From assembly GCA_907165135.1 (NCBI GenBank), contig OU015567.1, positions 4,779,001-4,843,000 of the forward strand: a stretch of 64,000 nt of DNA, written 5' to 3'. The notes under the pieces are model-generated. The model saw nothing but the letters and a program-made list of their open reading frames with translations. It was not told the origin of the DNA and searched no databases. The translations under genes and the position numbers were made by a program. This document shows, one piece after another, positions 21,929 through 31,375 of the stretch; within the stretch, counting starts at the first letter, position 1, and each line of letters opens with the position of its first letter. Origin of the DNA: Oikopleura dioica (Eukaryota; Chordata; Appendicularia; Copelata; Oikopleuridae).

Positions 21929-24900
21929 ATGGTTTCGAGTGGCAAAAAACTAGAGCCAGAATTTATCCTTCCTGTTGGACAGCCATGTCTTGATGGAGCG
22001 GTTTCGGAGGAGTATTTGTTCGTTCTAACAGACGTGTCCGTTTTGAAGTACGATAAGAACTCGAGAAGAGCTCTGGGAAAAATTGATCTACCAATTGATA
22101 AAGAAGCGATGGATTCACGGCCTCTTGGAATCTTGTTGTACGAAGGAAAAATCATTGTCAGTTGCAGAGATGGACGGATTTTTATGCTTTCGGAGGATGG
22201 TCAGATTGGGAAAGAGGCTAGATTGGGGACTTCTCCGGGCTTCTGTAAACCCGTCATTTTCAAAAATATGTTGGGTAAGTTCTTAGGAATCTTGGGTTTT
22301 CGGTTGGCATTTGGTGTTTTAGCTTAAATCTATTGTTTGTAAGAACTTAAATATAAAGTCCTTTTAGTTGCCATTTCATGCGGAGCAGCAGAGTCAGAAA
22401 GATTCATTTTCCTTTCCCTCCCCGATCTTCTTCCTCTCAGAAAACATCCTGCGACGCTGCAAAAAATAAGTCCTCTAGAAGATGTCGAACGTAAAAAGCT
22501 TGGAATTCCACTCGTTATGGAAGTGATGGGTTGTTTTCTCTACTGTTCGTTTGAGTCTGGGCAGATTCTGGAATTAAATGAAAACTTGACGGTTTCAAGA
22601 GGTGTTCAATTTGGACGGAAGTGTCAACTACTAACAGGTTTGGCCCATTTCTTACGAATTTCTAGCTCTGTTTTTAGCGAGTGTCTGCTTGGAGAATCAG
22701 AAAAAAATCATCTTTATTGGAGAAGCTGACGGAAAGATTTCAAAAGAAGGAGAAGACGCTAAAAAGCGAGCATGGGATCTGATAAAGGTCAGCCCAGGCT
22801 GCATGGACACTAGGGAAGATGGCAAACTACTGGCAGTCGGTTTCGTGACCGGACAAGTTGCACTTTTAACCTGCAAGAGTTTGAAGCCCCTTTCAGGTAA
22901 GTGATGTATTGGGATCTTAGATTCGTTAGACTCCCTCGTCCCCTAAGGTCACTTGCTTATCTAGATCGAGCTTTGCTCGGTCGCCGCCGTGTATTTCTCT
23001 TCATTCGGTAATTCACGCAGTTCGTGAATTAACCTCTATTTTACTCCAGCTCGAAATACAGACGTCAAGATACTTTACTCGTTTTCTTCACTCGTCCAGA
23101 TATAGAGAGCAGGCAAACTACGCTAGAAGTGGGAGATTCAGCAGAAGCTAGGATCCCTTCAGTGGTATCAGAGTAGTCCCGTTGGAGAAAAGATAAATTT
23201 TTCCGCCATCGACAACCGAAGTTTCGCAACTTGGACGCTGATTGGCCGTCAGCGGAGTCGAGGGGAACCGAATCACCAACCGCCACCGCGCCGCCGGAGA
23301 AACTCCACTCAGAGAATTTTCCGCACCACACCAACACCACCCCGAGCGAGCGCCACCGCACGAGCGCCACCACGACCCACGCGCCGAAAGTCGCGCCCAC
23401 GCAACCACGCACGCACGCCGGGGAAAACCTAAAATACTGAGAAAAACATAATTCTTTCGCCACTTTTCACCAAAAATCGAGAGAAGTTTACGAAGAATCG
23501 ACCCTTGGACCAGACCTTGAAATTTCGACAATCGCTGGACAGAGAAATCGTCGGGCGTTTGCGCAAAAGGCACCTCAGCTCATCATATTGCGACTTTTAG
23601 TCGCAGTATTTTCTGAGGGCCTGAAAGGTAATCCAAGGCCCATAAACCCTTACTGCCGATATATTTCGAGCTATGGCGGCGAACAAATCACTGCTAGAAA
23701 CCGTCACCGAAATAAGAAGCATAAACGATCGAGTAAACTACCTCGAAGAACAAGTGCGAAATGACGAATCACTAAAGCCAAGCCTAGAGCCCTTGATCAC
23801 AGAAAGCAGAGTAAAATTAGAACAGCTCAGTACAACGCTTCTTACCTGCGAGCTCGATCAAGGAAAAGACTCTACGAATGCGACAATGAGAGAAGAAGCA
23901 TGGGTGGCCACTACCTGGTCTCGTCACGTCCAAGACTTGCCGAAGCTGGACGCCGCATGCAACACATCTTTCAACACCTTCTTGGGCAGAGCCGACATTT
24001 ATCACCGCGCCTACGTCCGCGACAGACCTTCACGTGAACAGCCTTTCATCGCAGCAGTGTACAGCCACTTCGACTTGAACATCGAACGCTCACTTGGAAC
24101 CGAATTTCTGAATTGTCAAGACTGGAAATCGGCCAAGGCGCTGCTAGAGAAATCATTCGCCGCGAAGAGTCACTACTTACTGAAGCTAAGCGAAGTTTTC
24201 GACGTCGAATACGACCATTCGAAGCCGTTTGCACACTACACCGCCAACGTCTTGCAAAAGATGAACGAGGCGAAGCAAGCGACTTTGAACTCTTACCGAC
24301 AAGAGAAGTCAGCCGACGCCGGGGTCGATGAAATATTTGACATATTCTCGACGATGATGCTGTACTTGAATCTTAGGAAAGAAGAACCAGACGTTTTCAA
24401 CGCAATCCTTCCAAGCCTATCAAAAGTTTACGATATCAACGAACTCTGCCGTCTCGCCCAATCCACAAGACAGAATCGAGTTGACAGCGCGACCGTCTCC
24501 CAGCACTTCAACAGAAATAAGAACAAAAAGAAGAAGAATGCTAAGCGCGCCAGCAACGATTCTAAGGATGGGAAAGACGATAAACAACCAGAATCCAAGA
24601 AGATAAATACGACTAAGAACGTTGAAGATTTCCAACCATTCGACGTTCACTTTTACACAGTGAAGAAGAAGCGACCAGGAAAGGCTTATTTCGCTTCGGC
24701 TACCATCATTACGGGCTCTAAAAGTTTTGACGTATCGATGGAAGTCGACAGCGGAGCCGAGTCCTCCTGTCTGTCCGCTGCTTACGTTCCCGACGAATTT
24801 CTCCAGATGCTGAAGCCCTGTCCCTTCAAGGTCACCGGTTTCAGCCCAAATATTCCCGCCGAGCAGCCGATGGGTATCCTTCCCTGCCGCTTATCATTCA

Positions 24901-27900
24901 ATGGTGGCCCTGCATTCTCCCTGAATCTCACCATTATGCCAGGCAGTAAATACCCAAGTCTACTGGGCCGCGATATACTAGAGAATGCGATGACGGACAG
25001 CTTCACAGTCGACAATAAGAATCGTACTCTCTCATTTTGCTACAACGAAGCCTTCACACAAACTGAGACTCAAGTGGTGAAGCTGGACGGAGTGAAGCGG
25101 ACCAAAATCAAGAAATACTTGACTACTAGATCAGCGGTCAAGGATAGCGATCGATCCCGCACTCAACCGCCACCAAAAGTCCCAAAGCTGGACGCACCTA
25201 ACAAGAACGCAGCCAGGTGCCCCATTCAGCTAGCGAAGCAAAAACTCGGAATTACCCTACCAGCAAACGCCGACCCGGGGCAAAAGAAGGTGGTCGCCGA
25301 GCTGTGTTTGGAATTCGACGACAGATTCGGCTGCGACGGTCAAAAAATGGGTGAATTCCCGTTCGAGATCGAAATCCCGACTGATGGTACGAGTCGAAAC
25401 ATCAGTCAACACCCGATTCCGCAAGCTTTTCATGGTCAGGTCAGCGATCACATCTCCGAACTGCTCGAAACGAAAATAATAGAAGAGATCAAAGACCAGA
25501 AAGGGTTTAACAGCCCGGTATTGCCTATTCCTAAGAAATCTGGGGAAATGCGCTTCTGCATCAACTACAAAAACAGCCTGAACAAATGCCTCTCCGACAA
25601 ATCCGACCCTTACCATCTCCCAAGCATGGAGGATACGATTGCGAACATTGGACCGGGCAATAAGTTTTTCGCCACAGTTGATCTACGAAGTGGATATTGG
25701 CAGTGCCCTGTAAAGAAAAGCGACAGGTACAAGACTTCCTTCCAGTGGGGTGGGAAATCTTACGCCTTCTGCAGACTACCATTCGGTTATCGATGCTCGG
25801 GGAATATATTCTCGCGCGTCGTAAACACAATTCTCGACTCAAGCCCCACCAGGAAAAAGATGCTTTCTTATATCGATGACATAGTGTGTTTTGGGAAGAC
25901 TTTCAGCTGCTATTACAACACTCTCCGAAACCTATTCATCGCGCTCCGCAAGTTTAACGCTAAACTCAAGGGCGAAAAGTGCTCTTTCCTACAATCCGAA
26001 GCTCACTTTTTGGGCCGAATCATCAACGAAGATGGAATCAAACCGGACCCTGCGCAAGTCTCCGCTCTTCGTCAGATGAAACCCCCACGCTCCCAAAAGG
26101 AGTTAGCTTCATTAATCGGGTCATTGAATTGGATCCGAGGTTTTCTAGAAACGAAAATGGGCGAAGCTATTTCATCCGGTTGCTTCTCGAGCAGAATGAA
26201 GCCCATAAACGATGTTCGAAATTCGGCGAACGAAACAAATTGTTTCAAGTGGACCAAAGAAGCGGATTTGGCGCTCAAGGAAATTCAACGACGACTCTCC
26301 GAGACTCCAGTCATAAGTTTTCCTAACTTTGACGAGTCTTTTCATCTCTACACAGACGCGAGCCTGTACGCAGCGGGTGGCGTCCTGCTACAAGAGTATG
26401 GCGGGAGAGTGCACCTAGTAAGCGCGATTTCCCACACCTTCAACAAAGCTGAAAGAAAATGGAACACTTCAGAAAAGGAAATGTTTAGCATTGTCTGGTG
26501 CTGCGAGCGACTGGAAAAGCTCCTGAAAGGTAGATTCTTTCAGATTCACACAGACCACCGATCTTTGATCTTCCTACACAAAAAGAAGTTCAAGAATTCT
26601 AAAATAAGCCGATGGCAAAGCCGATTGGAAGAATTCGATTTTCACATTGTCTACATCAAGGGATCAGAAAATCAATTCGCCGACTTTATGAGCCGCAGAC
26701 CTGGCGAGGACGACAAATCACTTGGATACGACTCTGAGTTTCCCGTTGGTCGCGAGTACGAAATCGACAAGAATTCACCAGTACGTGTCTTCGTCCCTTT
26801 CTGGAACGAAAATCAGTTTCCGGAGAAAATCACTTTATCAGAGGTGAAGATACATAAGGTAAACGTCAAGGCTATCGCGGCGCCAATGGAGATTCCGTTG
26901 GTGTCAGCGAATTATAATAACATTCTGGACTATCAAAGGGAGGACTCTGCTCTGAGTGCAATCATCACTTTTCTGGAATCTGGTAAGGAGCCACTGGACA
27001 TAAAATCGCTGGTGAAGGACTCCGACCACCGACAATCGTCTCTACTCAAGATGGAAAAAGCTCTGTTCCTGGATAACACTACCGGGTGCTTGATGTGTCA
27101 ATTCAAATCTGGCGCGCGGGCGGTGGTACCGGAAGCGGTAAAAAGTCACTTTCTCTTTCTAGCTCACGACTTGTCCGGTCATCTGGGCGAGCCGCGGACT
27201 TTAGAGCGATTAGAGGACGTTTGGTGGCCTTCATTTCAAGACGATGTTTCTAACTACGTCCACAGCTGCGTCCCTTGCCTACGCAGAAAAGGATCTGCTG
27301 GAACTCGTACCAAACCGCCACTTGGAACCCTTCGTCGTGGAAAAACAGCTGGCGAATCGATTCAGATCGATTTCGCTTGTATGCCTCCCGCTGGCGGATT
27401 CAAGTATTATTTGGTGGTGGCGGACACTTTCTCTCGCTACACTTGGTGCATTCCGACGCGGTCCGACACTGCTATCTGCGCTGCAAAAGCGCTCATCTAC
27501 AAGGTCTTCCTTCCCATGGATTTCTTGCCGAAACATCTACACAGTGACAGAGGTACCCACTTCTGCGCAAGCGTGATTGACGAAATGTGTAAGCTTAACC
27601 AGATAAAACATACAATAAGTACCGCATTTCACCCTCAATCAAACGCTTTCGCAGAAAGAGCGAATCGGACTATCAAAAACAGTCTATTCTGCATGGTCAA
27701 CTCATCTTCCGGTCGAAAAACTTGGGCCGACTGCGTTCCCCACGTGATGCGCGCGCTCAATAGTGTGAAAAACAAAAGCACGAAAATTTCACCGCGAGAA
27801 GTTTGGTTTGGCCGAAAAAGTACTTTCACCCACTCTACTGGCGCAGAAATGACAGCGGAAACACCTCAGGTGTTTGGTCTCAATGTGGGAGCTTTAGCGA

Positions 27901-29539
27901 AATCGGCGGAAGCCATTGTGAAAACTGCGATGGAAGCTGCTGACCGAGCCATGGAGCACAGGCTGAAAAACGAGCCTAAGCCGAGACCAATCCCCGCTGG
28001 CGCTGTCGTGTACATTAAGCGAGAAAACCTGACCGACGCTAAAAGCAAGAAGGAACGCTGGGTAGGTCCCCTGAAAGCCGTTTCGAGCAACGACTGGGTC
28101 GTCATGGTCGAAGATAAAAAAGGACAACGTGATTTCATCCATCGAGAACACGTGGTTCACGCCGCAGAACGAAATCACGACTTACGCTGGATTGATTACT
28201 ACGAGGCCGAGTACGTATTCCCACATTTAACCGAAATCGTTAAGTCGAAAGTCCCACAAAAATCGCCTGTTCCTACTTCCAAACCGATGGAAAAGTCCGG
28301 GTCGAAGTCGCATGGGGGGAGGAAATCTTCTCAGGTCGCGTCGACTCCGATGGTTGCTATGGAAAAACCGCCAAGATCATCTCTATCACCTATTTTGGAA
28401 AGTAGACGCCGATTGGACATGGAAAATCTGGGAGATACAACCGCTACATCTATTTTGGACTCGTCGGTAGCTCCAGCCGAGCCGTCAGATCGCTGGTACT
28501 CTGGTGGTACTCTTTATGAAACTGCCGAGGACATGTCAGCTGATGCTACAGTGATTTCGGAGGTTGCTGCGCCCGACAATAGCCATATGTCAGTCGATAA
28601 ACATAATTCAACAGTAGTTGAGGGCTCAGCAACTGAAAACAGCAAGAAAAGAACCCGTCCAAAGTCTTCACCAGATCGTCAATACTCAGCCGGCGCCGAT
28701 CCGAATGCGACTTTAACCGAAGTTGGAGCAGCTCATCTCCCGAAACATACAAAACGAGCACACCGTGAAACGAGGCCCGTCGAACCTCTAAACATCGGCA
28801 CAAACTCGGGTCAGTCATACGACTAAGCGCAAGTACTGCCCCACTCAGGTCCCCTATTCATCGACCGGGGCCTGAAAAGGTACGGAAATTATCACAGTTT
28901 ACCGTCGCCGACGTATTTTGAGTTCTTCTACATGTGCAGCTACTCCTTCATGTCATCACCGCTCGGACATCACGAAAACTTCGCATCTGATTCAAGCTTT
29001 TTCCCAAAAAAGGGTTTTTTAACGCGAATCAGACTGCCTCGACGTTTCGAACCTGCCATGTTACTCATCTTACGCTTATACTCCTGCAAAAATCACACAC
29101 TTTGGCCTTAGAGGACGTTTCAGTCTCATGGGGGGTATTGGGATCTTAGATTCGTTAGACTCCCTCGTCCCCTAAGGTCACTTGCTTATCTAGATCGAGC
29201 TTTGCTCGGTCGCCGCCGTGTATTTCTCTTCATTCGGTAATTCACGCAGTTCGTGAATTAACCTCTATTTTACTCCAGCTCGAAATACAGACGTCAAGAT
29301 ACTTTACTCGTTTTCTTCACTCGTCCAGATATAGAGAGCAGGCAAACTACGCTAGAAGTGGGAGATTCAGCAGAAGCTAGGATCCCTTCAGATGTAAATT
29401 TACCAGCTTTTGAAGAATATTTCTTTTAGTTTTGACGACTCACAAGAAAAATATCCATCGAATAATTTGGGATGGTTTTAAATTCTTCGTTTTCGCTGCA
29501 GACTGCCTTGTTTCATGCTACAAACCCTTCAACCACTGA
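21929..29539 (+). CDS. gnb1l: GNB1L-like WD-repeat protein, last intron carries retrotransposon
   Basis: Exons 21929-22274, 22378 region (starting 22368)-22637, 22678-22896 and 29430-29539 encode 314 residues. The best evidence is the C-terminal blade: REDGKLLAVGFVTGQVALLT, KSLKPLSVLTTHKKNIHRI, matching the end of GNB1L (KILATAGWDHRIRVFHW, MQPLAVLAFHSAAVQ in vertebrates). GNB1L works with the TTT complex in stabilising PIKK kinases. Repeats are divergent, so the name is moderately certain. The last intron is 6533 nt because an LTR retrotransposon sits 10 nt after the donor; without it the intron is 45 nt. The coding sequence is intact across it. Confidence 0.7.
22907..23161 (+). repeat. 5' LTR
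   Basis: Begins TATTGGGATC and ends GATCCCTTCA, which are imperfect inverted repeats of each other rather than the usual TG...CA. The sequence appears identical to the 3' copy. Confidence 0.92.
23673..28826 (+). CDS. Gag-Pol polyprotein of Ty3/gypsy retrotransposon
   Basis: A single 1717-codon frame without stops. In order: a gag region of about 300 residues with a basic KKKKNAKR patch instead of a visible zinc knuckle; an aspartic protease with VDSGAESSCL near residue 357; reverse transcriptase with FFATVDLRSGYWQ and the catalytic YIDD near residue 733; RNase H with LYTDAS near residue 893; integrase with the HHCC finger (HDLSGH, CVPC) near residue 1165 and the D-D-E residues in IQIDF, HSDRG and AERAN (about 1232-1325); and a GPY/F-like module (RWVGPLKAV). 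No frameshift separates gag from pol. All catalytic residues are present, so the copy may be active. Confidence 0.95.
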   Translation: MAANKSLLETVTEIRSINDRVNYLEEQVRNDESLKPSLEPLITESRVKLEQLSTTLLTCELDQGKDSTNATMREEAWVATTWSRHVQDLPKLDAACNTSFNTFLGRADIYHRAYVRDRPSREQPFIAAVYSHFDLNIERSLGTEFLNCQDWKSAKALLEKSFAAKSHYLLKLSEVFDVEYDHSKPFAHYTANVLQKMNEAKQATLNSYRQEKSADAGVDEIFDIFSTMMLYLNLRKEEPDVFNAILPSLSKVYDINELCRLAQSTRQNRVDSATVSQHFNRNKNKKKKNAKRASNDSKDGKDDKQPESKKINTTKNVEDFQPFDVHFYTVKKKRPGKAYFASATIITGSKSFDVSMEVDSGAESSCLSAAYVPDEFLQMLKPCPFKVTGFSPNIPAEQPMGILPCRLSFNGGPAFSLNLTIMPGSKYPSLLGRDILENAMTDSFTVDNKNRTLSFCYNEAFTQTETQVVKLDGVKRTKIKKYLTTRSAVKDSDRSRTQPPPKVPKLDAPNKNAARCPIQLAKQKLGITLPANADPGQKKVVAELCLEFDDRFGCDGQKMGEFPFEIEIPTDGTSRNISQHPIPQAFHGQVSDHISELLETKIIEEIKDQKGFNSPVLPIPKKSGEMRFCINYKNSLNKCLSDKSDPYHLPSMEDTIANIGPGNKFFATVDLRSGYWQCPVKKSDRYKTSFQWGGKSYAFCRLPFGYRCSGNIFSRVVNTILDSSPTRKKMLSYIDDIVCFGKTFSCYYNTLRNLFIALRKFNAKLKGEKCSFLQSEAHFLGRIINEDGIKPDPAQVSALRQMKPPRSQKELASLIGSLNWIRGFLETKMGEAISSGCFSSRMKPINDVRNSANETNCFKWTKEADLALKEIQRRLSETPVISFPNFDESFHLYTDASLYAAGGVLLQEYGGRVHLVSAISHTFNKAERKWNTSEKEMFSIVWCCERLEKLLKGRFFQIHTDHRSLIFLHKKKFKNSKISRWQSRLEEFDFHIVYIKGSENQFADFMSRRPGEDDKSLGYDSEFPVGREYEIDKNSPVRVFVPFWNENQFPEKITLSEVKIHKVNVKAIAAPMEIPLVSANYNNILDYQREDSALSAIITFLESGKEPLDIKSLVKDSDHRQSSLLKMEKALFLDNTTGCLMCQFKSGARAVVPEAVKSHFLFLAHDLSGHLGEPRTLERLEDVWWPSFQDDVSNYVHSCVPCLRRKGSAGTRTKPPLGTLRRGKTAGESIQIDFACMPPAGGFKYYLVVADTFSRYTWCIPTRSDTAICAAKALIYKVFLPMDFLPKHLHSDRGTHFCASVIDEMCKLNQIKHTISTAFHPQSNAFAERANRTIKNSLFCMVNSSSGRKTWADCVPHVMRALNSVKNKSTKISPREVWFGRKSTFTHSTGAEMTAETPQVFGLNVGALAKSAEAIVKTAMEAADRAMEHRLKNEPKPRPIPAGAVVYIKRENLTDAKSKKERWVGPLKAVSSNDWVVMVEDKKGQRDFIHREHVVHAAERNHDLRWIDYYEAEYVFPHLTEIVKSKVPQKSPVPTSKPMEKSGSKSHGGRKSSQVASTPMVAMEKPPRSSLSPILESRRRLDMENLGDTTATSILDSSVAPAEPSDRWYSGGTLYETAEDMSADATVISEVAAPDNSHMSVDKHNSTVVEGSATENSKKRTRPKSSPDRQYSAGADPNATLTEVGAAHLPKHTKRAHRETRPVEPLNIGTNSGQSYD
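29136..29390 (+). repeat. 3' LTR
   Basis: Same length as and apparently identical to the 5' LTR, preceded by the polypurine tract at about 29130-29135 and followed by the GATG target duplication. Confidence 0.92.
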
Positions 29540-29577
29540 AAATAATTAAGCGATCAAGATTTTTTTTAAAGATCAAA

Positions 29578-31248
29578 ATGTTGGGATGTTTGAAATCGGT
29601 GCGTGTTCGAATTCTGACGGAGCAAACTCGTCAGTTGTCGATGAAAAGAAATCACAAAAATGGATACGACATGAGCAAGAATAAGCGAAATAATTATGTG
29701 CAAACTCCTCGACTCCAGCAGCCTCAATCAAGGCTTTATGAACACCAGCAATTTGAGAATACAGGTGTGTAAATTGGTACTACTCTAGCAAAGTCCATTC
29801 TTTCCGGGTCCTTAATAAGGACTCCTTATCAATAACTGTTTCTTTTCAGACGAAGCCCGAATCCAAGAACTCGAGCGCTACCGAATCTCCGCCCGTCATC
29901 TCGCCTCAATAATGGGCGAAGACCCAAAAACCTTCAAATACGACCAACAAGTAGCCGCAATGAAATACCTCATGCCCGGCTACGTCATGTACGCCGAAGC
30001 TTGTCCAAAGCTCGAGCATCCACACGAGTACATGGGCCAGTATCGAAATCCAGAAACCTTGGCGGCGAAACAGAACATGCGAGTCAACTCGGGAAGACCA
30101 GATCATTACTTGTATTTTAACGAAGACATTACTCTTATTGACTCCCTCGAAAAATTGAACGAAATATGCGATTTTTTGAAAGATGAAGCGGCGAGGATCG
30201 AGAAAGATTTTAGCACAGGGACGATTGATGCTTATCCAGCGGAATATAAAAAGGAAAGGCTCTTACCCCTATAGACGAGGCAGTTGGCTTTTAATAAAAA
30301 TTCCTTGAAATAAACAATAATCAGCCTTGAAAAGCGACTTGCCAATCCAAAAATCATCGCTGAATTCGAGTCTCCAGCCCGTTTTCTCGGTTTTGAAACG
30401 CTACCAAAAGCATTTATTCAAAAATTTCACTCGAAGCTGCGTCAAATCTCGATGCTGCCAACTTCGTATCTTGCTCAAGACCTTCTGGACAAGTTCTCCG
30501 TTGCGAAGAAGGAAAGAATAACTTACACAGACGATTTCTACGCTGTTCAAGTTCCAAAGATAACGATTCTCGGAGAAACATACGAAAACAAATGGATTTC
30601 TTCGGCGCTCTGTTTACCAGCTGGAAGTGGGCAGGTTAATGTGACTCTAGTCGGCGATGGAAGCGGGCAATTCGACATTAATGGAGTTCCAATGCATGAG
30701 TTTTTCGATGGACAGCCCAGTTGGATGATGGCTGCGCTAAAACCGCTCACAATTTTGCAAAAATTGAATGATTTTGATGCAGTTATTTCTGGTTAGTTTT
30801 CTTGATGATTTCTTCTGATCTTGAAATTGAGAATAACTCCGATTTCTAGTTGTTGGAACCGGTGGAGGAGAAATGGCAATCCGAAGACCTCGTGGTCGCG
30901 ATATGAAAAGATGGTCTTTTGGCGTAGAATCCGTGTACCATCTTCCCAATCGTGGTGCGATGCCTCGACACGGTTTTGATGAAGAGCACGACGCAGCGAT
31001 CATCAGAGGCGGTGGAAAACAAGCCCGGGCAATTTCACAAGGAATCGCCATCGCATTAGGTAGGCAAGACAGAAAGGAACCGCTGTTGATGGTTTTTAGT
31101 GCCATTTGTTTCACCTGAAGAAGCGAAGACTTTAAAACATCTTGGATTGCAACTCAATGATCATCGACGAAAAGAGCGGGAGTGGAAGGCAGGCGCTGGA
31201 GCGGCGAAATTAAGTGGTAGACGGACGAAAAAATGGCGAAGACGTTAA
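29578..31248 (+). CDS. mrps9: Mitochondrial ribosomal protein uS9m (MRPS9)
   Basis: Exons 29578-29764, 29850-30258, 30325-30791, 30850-31059 and 31100-31248 encode 473 residues. The N-terminal half contains RHLASIMGEDPKTFKYDQQV, matching animal MRPS9. The C-terminal third is the uS9 core: GSGQFDINGVPMHEFF, GGGKQARAISQGIAIALV and DHRRKEREWKAGAGAAKLSG, with a basic end that reaches the mitoribosomal P-site. The early residues (MLGCLKSVRVRILTEQTRQL) look like a mitochondrial presequence. The intron 30259-30324 must begin GC to keep the frame. The gene starts 38 bp after the preceding stop, with acceptor-like T8AAAG just before the ATG. Confidence 0.88.
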
Positions 31249-31375
31249 TTTTGACCTTCTTTCCTTTTAAGATTTCAGAAATAAAATGACCAGAAACCCC
31301 CATATTATTGTTAAATCTTTGTAAGAGATCTTTGAATTTCATTCTCTGAAGTTCATTTTTATGCAATTCAGACTC

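Larger units (their letters stand above)
22907..29390 (+). mobile_element. Ty3/gypsy LTR retrotransposon, full length and recent
   Basis: 255-bp LTRs at 22907-23161 and 29136-29390 appear identical base for base on reading. Target duplications GATG lie at 22903-22906 and 29391-29394. A primer-binding site TGGTATCAGAG starts one base after the 5' LTR, and a G-rich polypurine tract (GGGGGG) precedes the 3' LTR. One continuous gag-pol frame fills the interior, with integrase after RNase H (Ty3/gypsy order) and no envelope frame. Larvacean genomes carry a Ty3/gypsy group called Tor, to which this probably belongs; that affiliation is inference. It lies in the same orientation as the host gene. 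Confidence 0.93.

Noticed and set aside
23065-23573. Minus-strand ORFs across the 5' LTR and leader of the retrotransposon
   Set aside because: Low-complexity frames overlapping LTR and primer-binding site; no family features.
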